A program made the translations under genes and the position numbers. From an uncultured Saprospiraceae bacterium (GTDB lineage Bacteria > Bacteroidota > Bacteroidia > Chitinophagales > Saprospiraceae): a DNA stretch of 13,832 bases. Shown here piece by piece: positions 6,862 through 13,832 of the stretch (positions are counted from its first letter, which is position 1; the number at the start of each line of letters is the position of its first letter). The notes beneath the pieces are model-generated. The model ran no database searches, was not told where the DNA came from, and saw only the letters and a list, made by a program, of their open reading frames with translations. The stretch spans positions 1-13,832 of the forward strand of contig CALMIT010000443.1 in the NCBI GenBank assembly GCA_937864255.1, given 5' to 3'.

Positions 6862-6964
6862 TTTTTCATATTAACTGGCTTACTTTTTAGTTCTTCGGTT
6901 GATTCAGTTAAACAACTATTAGCAGCAAACTTCCGCAAGATTTTTTACATTTTCAAGCCTTACT

Positions 6965-7310
6965 TCACTCCCCCACCTTCACCAACACCATCTCTCTCCC
7001 AGTCCATCTTTCCGTAAAGGTGAATAAGGCCTGCGCGGCGGGCAGTCCGGCCGCAAAATCTTTGAAGCAAAGGTAAAATATGCCGGAGCGGGGCTGCTGT
7101 TCGTAGCGCATTATTGAGCCGTTGGATTTTGAGAGGTAGTAAGGCAGTTGGTAAGGCACGAGCGGGGGTTGCAGGATAGTTTTGTTTTCAAAAAAAGGAA
7201 AATTGAGGCGCAGCGTATCCGGCGTGCCGGTCAGCAGGACGGGCTGATTTTGGGTGATTTTTAAAATCTCCGCGCTGATGTCGCGGTATATCAGTCCGCT
7301 ATTGGAGGGG
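6965..7310 (-). pseudogene. Out-of-frame C-terminal part of the glycosyltransferase
   Basis: Reading the minus strand in the frame that ends with the TGA at 6967-6965 gives a continuous peptide from the frameshift point: SNSGLIYRDISAEILKITQ, then a stretch with TGTPDTLRLNFPFFENK, then PYQLPYYLSKSNGS and a C-terminus ending MVLVKVGE. This is a plausible soluble C-terminal tail for the membrane glycosyltransferase encoded upstream, and codon use is like that part. It has no start codon of its own at the junction. Deleting one base from the four G at 7307-7310 joins it to the upstream frame as MPSNSGLIYRD. It is therefore the 3' end of the same gene and not a separate gene. Confidence 0.7.
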
Positions 7311-8408
7311 CATCAGGATAAAATTATAGCCGATGCGCAGCACCGCCAAAAGCGCCGCTATGCCGATAAATACAGCGATGCGCCGTCCGGAAAATTCGAC
7401 CGCCAGCCAGGCAAACAGCAAAGCAAAAAACGGGAAAAAAGGATACAAGTAACGGTTGCGTGCATCCGGCGAAATCCAGTAAATCCAAATATTGGCGCAA
7501 ATAAATACGAGGCTGAAAAACAAAAGCGGCCTCGCTTTCAGTCGCTCAAAAACACCTTTTTTAAATCCGAAAAACAACAGCAGCGACCAAGGCAACAAGA
7601 TCATCAAAACCTGAAAAGGAAAGCCCGCAAGATGAGCCAAAATATCCAGCCAGCCGCTTTCCACCGCCGATTTGCGCGTGGCGTCTTTGAGCAGGTTTTG
7701 CAGGTAAAATGCCGCATCGCCGCCGTGCTCCGCGTAAGCCAGAAAAAAACCTCCGACCGGCAACACGAAAAATAAAAAACCCGCAAAAGGCCGCCAGTCA
7801 AACAGCCGGCGCAGTTCACCTTTGCCCAAAAACCAGCCGCCCAGCGTCAATCCCTGAAAACCTACCGCCGGCAAACCTTTGGTCAAAAATGCCAGCCCCG
7901 TAAAAACCCAGGACAAAGCAAAGAGCCAAAACCAGCGTTTTCGCTGATAAAAATGAAAAATGGAAGCCGCCTGCACGTACACGAGGAAGACCAGAAAAAG
8001 ATCAATCTCGCCGCTTTTTACCGCCCCGTAAAAGAGCAAATCCACCGCCGTGAGCAAAAACAAAGAGGAGAGCAAAGCCACCTCGCGCGACAAATATTTT
8101 TTTACGAAAAGGTAGTTGAATACCGCCGTGCCGATCAAAAAAAGTAGTCCCGGCAGCCGTACCACCCACTCGCTGAAACTGCCCGTGATTTTAAAAAAGA
8201 AAATCAAAATCCAGTTGAAAAGCGGCGGTTTGTTGTAATAGTCCCAACCATAAATTTTGGGTAAAATATAATCGCCCGACAACAGCATTTCCATCGCAAT
8301 GACGGCGCGGCGCGGCTCTTCGGCGCGCAATTCCAGCGCCGACATCCCGCTAAAAAGCGCGACTGCCAACAACAAAATCGTAAACCAAATCCAGTTGCGG
8401 GTATTCAT
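7299..8408 (-). CDS. GT83/ArnT-like membrane glycosyltransferase (frameshifted near its 3' end)
   Basis: This 369-residue polytopic membrane protein carries the acidic first-loop motif ELRAEEPRRAVIAMEMLLSG (about 26-45) and then YYNKPPLFNWIL (57-68), as in ArnT/PMT-type enzymes of GT83. These use polyprenyl-phosphate-linked sugars as donors and act at the periplasmic face of the inner membrane on lipid A, other lipids or proteins; the acceptor here cannot be told. Many transmembrane segments follow. The frame stops at a TAG (7301-7299) straight after RIGYNFILMPLQ, about 110 residues short of the expected end. Sequence coding for the missing tail continues in another frame to 6965, and one base removed from the GGGG at 7307-7310 restores a protein of about 480 residues. 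The start lies 6 bp after the LOG stop, so the two are probably cotranscribed. Confidence 0.85.
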   Translation of the reverse strand: MNTRNWIWFTILLLAVALFSGMSALELRAEEPRRAVIAMEMLLSGDYILPKIYGWDYYNKPPLFNWILIFFFKITGSFSEWVVRLPGLLFLIGTAVFNYLFVKKYLSREVALLSSLFLLTAVDLLFYGAVKSGEIDLFLVFLVYVQAASIFHFYQRKRWFWLFALSWVFTGLAFLTKGLPAVGFQGLTLGGWFLGKGELRRLFDWRPFAGFLFFVLPVGGFFLAYAEHGGDAAFYLQNLLKDATRKSAVESGWLDILAHLAGFPFQVLMILLPWSLLLFFGFKKGVFERLKARPLLFFSLVFICANIWIYWISPDARNRYLYPFFPFFALLFAWLAVEFSGRRIAVFIGIAALLAVLRIGYNFILMPLQ

Positions 8409-8414
8409 GCGTTT

Positions 8415-8993
8415 TCAGGTTCTGTCCAGCCATTTTTCGGCTGATTTGCCGGGCTGGTATTGCTGCATCCGGTCGAGCAGTTTTTCCAAATCATTTTCGA
8501 TAATGACCAGTTCGCGGTTTTCCTGCCGCAAAAATCCTTCGCGCACCATCACGTCCATGTGCGCTATCAGGTGGTCGTAGTAGCCCGCGTAGTTGAAAAG
8601 TCCGATGGGTTTTTGGTGTAGATTGAGTTGCTTCCAGGTCAGTATTTCAAAAAACTCGTCGAGCGTTCCGTAGCCGCCGGGCAACACAAAAAATCCGTCC
8701 GAAATTTCCGCCATAATTTGTTTGCGCTGGTGCATGGTTTCCACTTCGATCAGCTCGGTCAGTCCCAGGTGACACACTTCCATTTTTTTCAAAAAATCGG
8801 GTATCACGCCCGTAATGGCGCCGCCCGCACCGAGTACTTCATCCGCCAAAACGCCCATCAATCCTACCCTTCCCGCGCCGTACACCGCACGCAAGCCGCG
8901 CCGCACCAGCGACTGCGCGAGTTGCCGCGTGAGATTTTCATATTCGGGACGGCCGCCTTTGTTGGCTCCGCAAAAAACACAAATTGAGGTCAT
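8415..8993 (-). CDS. LOG family protein (TIGR00730 Rossmann fold; nucleoside 5'-monophosphate phosphoribohydrolase)
   Basis: The 192-residue protein matches the LOG family along its full length. It opens with ICVFCGA, has a nucleotide-loop motif YGAGRVGLMG (38-47, usually YGGG), MHQRK (87-91) with the conserved Arg90, and the signature PGGYGTLDE (105-113) with the likely catalytic Glu113. LOG enzymes split the ribose 5-phosphate from AMP-like nucleotides or from cytokinin riboside monophosphates. In bacteria that make no cytokinin the natural substrate is usually AMP or another nucleotide. The length is typical. The ATG at 8993-8991 directly adjoins a degenerate 8-bp tandem repeat that forms its leader. 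The glycosyltransferase gene follows after 6 bp. Confidence 0.92.
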   Translation of the reverse strand: MTSICVFCGANKGGRPEYENLTRQLAQSLVRRGLRAVYGAGRVGLMGVLADEVLGAGGAITGVIPDFLKKMEVCHLGLTELIEVETMHQRKQIMAEISDGFFVLPGGYGTLDEFFEILTWKQLNLHQKPIGLFNYAGYYDHLIAHMDVMVREGFLRQENRELVIIENDLEKLLDRMQQYQPGKSAEKWLDRT

Positions 8994-8994
8994 T

Positions 8995-9058
8995 TTGATT
9001 TGCTGATTTGGTGATGTGATAATGTGCTGATTCGAAAATGTGGTAGTGTGGTAATTTA
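8995..9058. repeat. Degenerate 8-bp tandem repeat abutting the LOG start codon
   Basis: Eight consecutive 8-base units can be read without any gap: ttgatttg, ctgatttg, gtgatgtg, ataatgtg, ctgattcg, aaaatgtg, gtagtgtg and gtaattta (the last one is partial in similarity). On the minus strand, the sense strand of LOG, the consensus is about CACATYAN. The array ends one base before the ATG, so it would lie in the 5' untranslated region or promoter of LOG. It contains no coding frame of note and no hairpin. Confidence 0.7.
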
Positions 9059-9062
9059 TTTT

Positions 9063-9090
9063 GCGTCTAAAATCTTGTATCTAAAAATCT
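9063..9090. repeat. Two imperfect copies of a 14-bp A+T-rich unit
   Basis: The two units gcgtctaaaatctt and gtatctaaaaatct lie end to end, followed by a third weaker similarity (caaatctctt). The stretch fills the space between the 8-bp array and the stop codon of the secreted-protein gene. It is low-complexity sequence and may be chance, but such 'atctaaaatctt' runs sit next to the other array as if both arose by slippage. Confidence 0.35.
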
Positions 9091-9098
9091 CAAATCTC

Positions 9099-9422
9099 TT
9101 AATCTGTTTTACCTTCCAGCCAATCCACGTATTGCACGTCGCCGAGGCGAAATTTTACGGGCATCCGGGCTGCTTTTTCCAATTCCACTTCCACTTTGCA
9201 AAAAAAGGCCAGGTCGCAATATTTCCAGGCTTTCGGGACGGCGGATGGTCGCAAGTCAGCTTTTGAAAGCGGCATTTTTGAAAAATCATTTTTTATAAAA
9301 AAGGCGCTTTTTTGAAAATGAAAATCAGCCGGCGAGTCCTGTGGCAATTGCAACTGCGCCGCCGCACTGCCGGCGAAAAACAGGCAGGCCGTGGTGAAAA
9401 CTATTTTAAAAATCGCCTTCAT
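9099..9422 (-). CDS. Small hypothetical secreted protein, 107 residues
   Basis: The N-terminus has a signal peptide (MKAIFKIVFTTACLFFAGSAAAQ, cleavage after AAA or AQ). The mature part of about 85 residues has short clusters (HFQKSAFFIKNDF, WKYCDLAFFCKVEVELEKAA, GDVQYVDWLEGK) and two cysteines six residues apart, but no family I can name. The start ATG overlaps the stop TGA of the upstream methyltransferase gene (sequence ATGA at 9422-9419), which points to translational coupling and supports this as a real gene. There is no visible link between an exported peptide and rRNA methylation; the pairing may be operon convenience. Confidence 0.75.
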   Translation of the reverse strand: MKAIFKIVFTTACLFFAGSAAAQLQLPQDSPADFHFQKSAFFIKNDFSKMPLSKADLRPSAVPKAWKYCDLAFFCKVEVELEKAARMPVKFRLGDVQYVDWLEGKTD

Positions 9423-10579
9423 GCCTCTTTATCTTTGGCAGCGAGGTGTTCGTTTCGCTTGCCTTTGAACAAATCGAATTTTTGAAAACGGCACTCCAGT
9501 GCGCCGTTGAAAAGTATCATTTTTTTGGAGGGTCGCAGCCCGATATGTTTCAGCGCCTCGGTGTTGGAAGAAATTATCCAGGCCGACCAGCCGGCAAACT
9601 GGTGCTTCAGGCGCTCGCCTATCATGGCGTAAAATGCGTTGACATCTTCCTGCCGCAGCCGCTCGTCATAAGGCGGATTCATCATCAGCAGTCCCGCCTC
9701 CGAGGGCGGTTTGAGGTATTCAAATGATTCGCGATCAAGCGCGATGTCGTTTTCCAGACCCGCGTTGCGGGCATTGTGAAAAGTAGCCGTCACCGCTTTT
9801 TTGTCGTTATCCGAAGCATAAATTTTGCAGGGCAGCGGGCGGATGTGCCGGCGCGCGGCTTCCACTATTTCGTCCCAGAGCGTTTTGTCAAAATCGTCCC
9901 AATGATGGAAAGCAAACCTGCGCTGCGGCGACTGCGGCGGGATGCGGCGCGCTATTTTGGCCGCCTCGATGGGCAAAGTACCGGAGCCGCACATCGGGTC
10001 CAGAAAATCGGTCTCGCCTTCCCAGCCGGCTATTTTTATCATACCGGCGGCCAGCCCTTCGTTCGCCGGTGCGTCCACCACTGCTTCGCGGTAACCGCGT
10101 TTGTGCAGCGACTCGCCGGAACTGTCGAGCAGAATCGTACAGTTATCTTCAAAAATGTGCAATTGCAATCTGACCGTCGGATTATCCACATCTACGCTGG
10201 GGCGCTTGCCGGTTTTGTCGCGAAACTGATCGGCGATGGCGTCTTTCATTTTCAAACTCACATACTTGCTGTGGGTAAAATATTGCGAACGCACCACCGG
10301 ATCAATGGCAAAAGTATCGTTCAAATCCATGACGCGCGACCAGTCGAAATCCTGCACGCTGCGGTAAAAATGGTTTTCAGTTTTGCAATAAAACTGATGA
10401 ATGGGCATCAGGATACGCAGGGCGGTAGTCAGTTCCAAATTGGCGCGGTACAGCAGTTTTTTATCGCCCGCGAATTGTACGGCGCGCGTGAGTAGCTGCA
10501 CGGATTCCGCGCCCATATCGGTCAGTTCTTTGGCGAGTACCTCTTCGAGTCCCTGGAAAGTTTTGGCGATAAGCTGCAC
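9419..10579 (-). CDS. THUMP-domain class I SAM-dependent RNA methyltransferase (RlmL/YpsC-like)
   Basis: The 386-residue protein has a THUMP RNA-binding region (about 45-155), a linker with SLHKRGYRE (157-165), and a Rossmann methyltransferase domain with the SAM-binding motif DPMCGSGT (194-201) and the catalytic NPPY (301-304), as in N2-guanine methyltransferases. Proteins of this type modify 23S rRNA; the closest known role is the m2G2445 activity of the N-terminal half of E. coli RlmL. The fused RlmK half is absent, as in the shorter YpsC-type proteins. No ATG lies in frame upstream; the codon giving MQLIAKTFQGLE, the family-typical N-terminus, is a GTG at 10579-10577, so I take GTG as the start. 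The stop overlaps the start of the small secreted-protein gene. Confidence 0.92.
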   Translation of the reverse strand: MQLIAKTFQGLEEVLAKELTDMGAESVQLLTRAVQFAGDKKLLYRANLELTTALRILMPIHQFYCKTENHFYRSVQDFDWSRVMDLNDTFAIDPVVRSQYFTHSKYVSLKMKDAIADQFRDKTGKRPSVDVDNPTVRLQLHIFEDNCTILLDSSGESLHKRGYREAVVDAPANEGLAAGMIKIAGWEGETDFLDPMCGSGTLPIEAAKIARRIPPQSPQRRFAFHHWDDFDKTLWDEIVEAARRHIRPLPCKIYASDNDKKAVTATFHNARNAGLENDIALDRESFEYLKPPSEAGLLMMNPPYDERLRQEDVNAFYAMIGERLKHQFAGWSAWIISSNTEALKHIGLRPSKKMILFNGALECRFQKFDLFKGKRNEHLAAKDKEA

Positions 10580-10724
10580 AAGAAAATGATTTTTTAAACG
10601 TCAGGAAATACGCGCCCAAAGTACGAAAAAAATTGCTCGAAGGTCATTTTAGGGGCGGCGCTTGTCAGCGAATGTACGGTGGCTCGCGAATAAAAATTGA
10701 CTATTTTTACCAGCAAAAAAAGCA
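10580..10724. promoter_or_regulatory. Divergent promoter region between the methyltransferase and Uma2 genes
   Basis: This 145-bp gap separates two genes that point away from each other, so it must hold both promoters. Candidate Bacteroidetes -7 elements (consensus TAnnTTTG) are TATTTTTA at 10702-10709, 15 bp before the Uma2 ATG, and GTACTTTG on the minus strand at 10624-10617 for the methyltransferase. Neither has a clean -33 TTTG at the usual spacing. Neither gene shows a Shine-Dalgarno sequence. The assignment of the exact boxes is weak. Confidence 0.35.
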
Positions 10725-11327
10725 ATGAAAAAAGTAGAAGAACCGGACATGGCGGGCTATTACACCTACGCAGATTACCTCACCTGGGAATTTGAAGGTT
10801 ATGTAGAATTGATTCGCGGCAAGATTTATAAAATGTCGCCGGCGCCCAATACTTACCACCAGCGTGTGGTCGGGAGTTTGTACCTGCCGATAGCGCAGTT
10901 TTTAAAAAAGCATCCCTGCGAGGTATTTCTCTCACCCTTTGACGTGCGCCTGCCCTTGCCGCCGCACAAAATCAAAAATGAACAGATAGACACCGTGGTG
11001 CAACCGGATTTGTGCGTAGTCTGCGATCCTGCCAAAATAGACCAGCGCGGCTGCCTCGGCGCGCCCGGCTGGATTGTGGAAATTCTTTCCGGCTCCACTT
11101 CGCGGAAAGACCTGCGTGAAAAATTTGATATTTATCAAAATGCCGGCGTGAAGGAATACTGGGTGGTGCATCCCACCGACCATACGCTCACGGTTTTCCT
11201 GCTCAACGCGGCGGGCAAATATGAAAGTTTGCAAACGCAACCTTTCGTCAAAGGCGATAAAGTGCCGGTGCGCACTTTGCCGGGATTGGAAATTGATCTG
11301 GAGGAGATTTTTGAAAATTGTGATTGA
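10725..11327 (+). CDS. Uma2 family endonuclease (PD-(D/E)XK superfamily, DUF820)
   Basis: The 200-residue protein follows the Uma2 pattern: Glu28 in YVELIRGKIYKMSPAP, His45 in YHQRVVG, QPD (93-95), APGWIVEILSGSTSRKDLRE with Glu119, Lys133 and Tyr137 in EKFDIYQNAG, and EYWVVHP (144-150). These form the restriction-endonuclease-like fold with Asp95 and Glu119 as likely metal ligands. Uma2 proteins are widespread in Bacteroidota and cyanobacteria, often in many copies, and their true substrates are unknown. All key positions are present, so it is probably intact. ATG 10725 is preferred; a second ATG at 10749 would drop eight residues that are not conserved. It is the only complete plus-strand gene of the window and converges on the T9SS cargo gene with 12 bp between stop codons, too little for a terminator. 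Confidence 0.88.
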   Translation: MKKVEEPDMAGYYTYADYLTWEFEGYVELIRGKIYKMSPAPNTYHQRVVGSLYLPIAQFLKKHPCEVFLSPFDVRLPLPPHKIKNEQIDTVVQPDLCVVCDPAKIDQRGCLGAPGWIVEILSGSTSRKDLREKFDIYQNAGVKEYWVVHPTDHTLTVFLLNAAGKYESLQTQPFVKGDKVPVRTLPGLEIDLEEIFENCD

Positions 11328-11339
11328 AAAAGCACACCA

Positions 11340-13649
11340 TCAAAAAACAGTGATATCGCCCGACAATTGCTCTTCAAAACCTGTCAGAAGATTTAAATAA
11401 CGAAAACGAAAAACATAAACTCCGGGCGTTACTTTTTGACTCCCGTTTTTACCATCCCAAGACAATTTATACGGAGAGGATTCAAAAAATTTCCCGCCCC
11501 AGCGATCATAAATTGCCAGCCCTAGTGGTTCAATATCCTGGCTGAGTGGTAAAAATTCATCATTAATGCCGTCATCATTCGGGCTGAAAACCGAAGGGAC
11601 AAATATTTTCGGACTGCATACTTCTTCTATGACGACCACTTCTTTTGAAAAAGCGCAGCCCAATATTTTGGTGAAAAAGAGAAGTCTTCCCGGTTTTTTT
11701 ATCCGAAAAATATCGCCGTACTCTTTTTCATTTTGGTCATAAAAAGCCGGTGCAACCTCACTTTCAAGTTTCAAATTATAAGGAAAATGAGCTTGACAAA
11801 TTTTAATTGAATCATGAAAAGGAAATATGTTTTGGGTATCTATTTTTTCATACACAAATGAAAGAGCAGCAGAATCTGTCGCTTGACAATATTTATCAGA
11901 AACACGAATGGCATAAACACCCGATTCGAGTACTAAAATTTCTTTGTCTGTACTGCCTGAATTCCAAATAATTTTATCAAAGTCTCTATTTGAATTTATT
12001 GTTACCCGCGCCGGCGGCAAAACGCAAAGAACGCTGTCCGGTTGAATTTCAACCACGAGAGGTGGAACAACTTCAATTTGTTTTTCAAAACTGTAATTAG
12101 CACCCAAAAACCAAATTGTCTGGCGCAACGTGTACAGTCCGGGCGATTGAAAGCAATAAGAAAAATCGAAAGAATCTTTTAATGTCAAAATAAAACCGTC
12201 CGATTCGAGCGTCCATACTCTGCCTTGCGTATTGCGATTTGAAAGATTTAGCGCTTGAATACAATCACCCGAGCAAACAGTGTCCGGCAAAGAAAATTCA
12301 GGAGAGGGAGGCTCGGGCAATTCACAAAAATCTGTCAATGCTACTTCAAATTTTCTTGTATCCACGCCAAGCGCAACCGGGTTTGCCACCGAAAAAGTGT
12401 CCGATTCCAAAGGTTCAAAATTCAATAAAATGGGCTGTGTTTTCAGACGTGCGGAATACGTTTCGCAATTTTCAATTTCTCCCAAAGCATCTGTCTTTGC
12501 GACTATATTCTTGGGGAAGCTCCTTCCATCCGCATCAAAATGAGTAAATGTTTGCATAAAAAGGCTGCCGTCTTTTCCCACTTTAACTTTGAGTGTGAAT
12601 AGCGCATAACCTTTCTCCGAAATAATCTCCCCTTCTGTATTGAGATGCGCCAAAATGGTAGGATATGCTCCTCTCGTAGAATAAACAAGCGCCAAAGAAT
12701 TATCGGGAAAAAGGCTGCATGAAATATTATTGAAAGAAAAATAATCCGCAAAAATCAATTTCGACCATATCAGGTTCAGGTCAGAGTCAAATTTCAGTAT
12801 AAATGCGTTTTCCGTATTTCCGGTAGTCTCAAACGGATAGAGGCGTTTGCTTCTGCCCGTTACATAAATATTGCCATCGGCGGTAGCAAGTATCTCAGAA
12901 AAATTAGCCAACGAATCATCTAAAATCAGTCCGCGTTTCGGATACAATAACGAATCCAATTTTATAATAAAAGATTTTTGGGTAATGCCATTTTTTGGCG
13001 TTAATCCCGCCAAAATCAAATCTTTATCAACATTTTGAACTGCTTTTATTCCAAGTGGCTGAATACCCCCGGAGCGATCATAGTCCAAGTTTTTAAATCT
13101 CAAGCCTGTTTTCTTTTTACTGACCCCTGTTTCTTTTTCAACTTCATGAACCTGAATATCTCCCTGCTCTCGCGGGCTTCCTCTATAATCCGTAAAAAGA
13201 AATGCTTTATTACCGGATATTGAAAAATTACAGGCACTAGCACTTACAAAACTCAAACAATACAAATCATCATTAGAACTATCTAAGCCGAGAAAATATC
13301 CTCCCGTTTGTCCGCCGATTCCGTAAACAGCACTAAAAATCCAATCACTTTCTTCTTTGATAAAAGTCTGTCCGAGTAATAGATTATGTACTCTTTGCGG
13401 AAAAAACTGCGTCCCTGTTATCTTTTTTTGCGAAGAGTCAAGCGCACCTGCATACCACTCTTTGGCCCCGCCTTCGCCTCCTTTTGGGAACATAATAAGG
13501 CTTACTTCTCCATTTTCATTTATATCCAAATCGCCTACAGAATACGGGTAGTTCGCATAAGTGAATTGATAAGAAGGCTGACCCGTCAAAATGAACGAAT
13601 CGAAAAGCAGGAAAAAAAATACCGCACCAAACCAAAATAACAGCTTCAT
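11340..13649 (-). CDS. Large T9SS cargo protein with type B (gliding motility-associated, CHU_C) sorting domain
   Basis: The 769-residue protein has a signal peptide (about residues 1-23, ending LTGQ). The region of about 25-440 looks like a beta-propeller of SBBP/Delta-60 type, with phrases such as DGNIYVTGRS and NAFILKFDSDLNLIWSK. A PKD-like module (about 455-528, after CSGDC) and an Ig-like module (about 529-600, with GSTDKEILVLESGVYAIRVS) follow. The last 92 residues are a typical CHU_C domain: FVPSVFSPNDDGINDEF, IYDRWGG (713-719), SWDGKNG (730-736) and PGVYVFRFRY, ending GDITVF. In Bacteroidota such domains send proteins through the type IX secretion system and hold them at the cell surface. 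The mature protein is therefore probably a surface protein or adhesin; no enzyme motif is visible. It is A+T richer than the genes of 6965-10579. ATG 13649 is followed directly by the signal peptide. Confidence 0.88.
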   Translation of the reverse strand: MKLLFWFGAVFFFLLFDSFILTGQPSYQFTYANYPYSVGDLDINENGEVSLIMFPKGGEGGAKEWYAGALDSSQKKITGTQFFPQRVHNLLLGQTFIKEESDWIFSAVYGIGGQTGGYFLGLDSSNDDLYCLSFVSASACNFSISGNKAFLFTDYRGSPREQGDIQVHEVEKETGVSKKKTGLRFKNLDYDRSGGIQPLGIKAVQNVDKDLILAGLTPKNGITQKSFIIKLDSLLYPKRGLILDDSLANFSEILATADGNIYVTGRSKRLYPFETTGNTENAFILKFDSDLNLIWSKLIFADYFSFNNISCSLFPDNSLALVYSTRGAYPTILAHLNTEGEIISEKGYALFTLKVKVGKDGSLFMQTFTHFDADGRSFPKNIVAKTDALGEIENCETYSARLKTQPILLNFEPLESDTFSVANPVALGVDTRKFEVALTDFCELPEPPSPEFSLPDTVCSGDCIQALNLSNRNTQGRVWTLESDGFILTLKDSFDFSYCFQSPGLYTLRQTIWFLGANYSFEKQIEVVPPLVVEIQPDSVLCVLPPARVTINSNRDFDKIIWNSGSTDKEILVLESGVYAIRVSDKYCQATDSAALSFVYEKIDTQNIFPFHDSIKICQAHFPYNLKLESEVAPAFYDQNEKEYGDIFRIKKPGRLLFFTKILGCAFSKEVVVIEEVCSPKIFVPSVFSPNDDGINDEFLPLSQDIEPLGLAIYDRWGGKFFESSPYKLSWDGKNGSQKVTPGVYVFRFRYLNLLTGFEEQLSGDITVF

Positions 13650-13801
13650 TTAATCACTTTATAATTCAAGTTTTCAAAATTCTTTTAAATCAAAATTTTT
13701 ACCAGAAACCGCAAAGGATGTATTGCCGATATTCTTTTTCTTTTCACCAACTTTGAGCCGCACTTTTCGTTGTTGAAGCAGGATTTTTAAAAGGAGTTTT
13801 T
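13650..13801. promoter_or_regulatory. Divergent promoter region with a ribosome binding site for the right-edge gene
   Basis: This 152-bp A+T-rich gap lies between two divergent genes. AAGGAG at 13791-13796 stands 5 bases before the plus-strand ATG at 13802, the clearest Shine-Dalgarno match in the window. CAACTTTG at 13748-13755 is close to the Bacteroidetes -7 consensus TAnnTTTG, and a TTG at 13723-13725 could be its upstream element, although the 22-bp gap is longer than usual. For the minus-strand gene I see no convincing box. Confidence 0.4.
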
Positions 13802-13832
13802 ATGAAAATAGCCATCGCGCAACTCAATTACC
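13802..13832 (+). CDS. nadE: Probable NAD+ synthase (glutamine-hydrolysing), first ten codons only
   Basis: The last 31 bases encode MKIAIAQLNY and run off the edge. This matches the start of the nitrilase-type glutaminase domain of Bacteroidetes glutamine-dependent NAD+ synthases (typically M-K-I-A-x-A-Q-L-N-Y-H-I-G-N), which make NAD+ from deamido-NAD+, ATP and glutamine in the cytoplasm. A well placed AAGGAG supports the start. Other carbon-nitrogen hydrolases begin in a similar way (KIAxxQ), so the identification rests mainly on QLNY and is tentative. Confidence 0.6.
   Translation, partial: MKIAIAQLNY

Noticed and set aside
7254..7775. Plus-strand open frame of 173 codons, very rich in Lys, Arg and Gln
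   Set aside because: It is the antisense of hydrophobic codons of the membrane glycosyltransferase, which always yields a charged mirror frame.
9281..9318. Cluster of T-run/A-run palindromes as a regulatory site
   Set aside because: It falls inside the small secreted-protein gene and is explained by its codons (HFQKSAFFIKNDFSK).
9776..10495. Plus-strand open frame of 239 codons
   Set aside because: It lies wholly inside the methyltransferase gene on the other strand, has no recognisable domain, and the minus-strand frame carries DPMCGSGT and the SLHKRGYRE motif over the same bases.
1..13832. tRNA, rRNA or riboswitch
   Set aside because: I scanned the gaps on both strands and saw no cloverleaf-like structure, rRNA sequence or known riboswitch core; all gaps outside the transposase block are under 200 bp.

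Overview
The window comes from a member of the Bacteroidota, most likely a Saprospiria-like lineage (inference; no rRNA or other phylogenetic marker is present). The evidence is a large secreted protein ending in a type B sorting domain for the type IX secretion system (T9SS), a BatD-type protein, a Bacteroidetes-style rhomboid N-terminus, a Uma2 nuclease, few Shine-Dalgarno sequences, and an IS200/RAYT-type transposase with its own palindromic repeats. Almost all genes lie on the minus strand; only the Uma2 gene and the gene entering at the right edge are on the plus strand.

Left part (1-5144, minus strand). A TPR protein is followed by an intergenic block of about 1 kb. This block holds a small HUH transposase embedded in related repeat units of roughly 160 bp, each built from the same ordered hairpins. 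An orphan batD and then a rhomboid protease, cut by the left edge, come next.

Middle (5254-6861, minus strand). Three small, A+T-rich genes for exported proteins lie 11 and 31 bp apart: a lipoprotein, a secreted protein, and a lipoprotein that consists almost entirely of a domain resembling the gliding-motility/T9SS C-terminal domain. None has a function I can name. They look like one envelope cassette.

Housekeeping stretch (6965-10579, minus strand). The genes are a THUMP-domain rRNA methyltransferase, a small secreted protein overlapping it by ATGA, a LOG-family nucleotide hydrolase and a GT83/ArnT-like glycosyltransferase 6 bp downstream of LOG. The glycosyltransferase reading frame is broken at a run of four G (7307-7310); removing one base restores a protein of about 480 residues. 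A degenerate 8-bp tandem repeat lies directly against the LOG start codon.

Right part (10725-13832). A Uma2-family endonuclease gene on the plus strand converges, with a 12-bp gap, on a gene for a 769-residue T9SS cargo protein with beta-propeller-like and Ig/PKD-like regions. Divergent from the latter, the first ten codons of what is probably glutamine-dependent NAD+ synthase run off the right edge.

No rRNA, tRNA, CRISPR array, prophage or clear defence island is visible. The least explained parts are the transposase/repeat block, the stand-alone CHU_C-like lipoprotein with its two small neighbours, and the 8-bp repeat in front of LOG.
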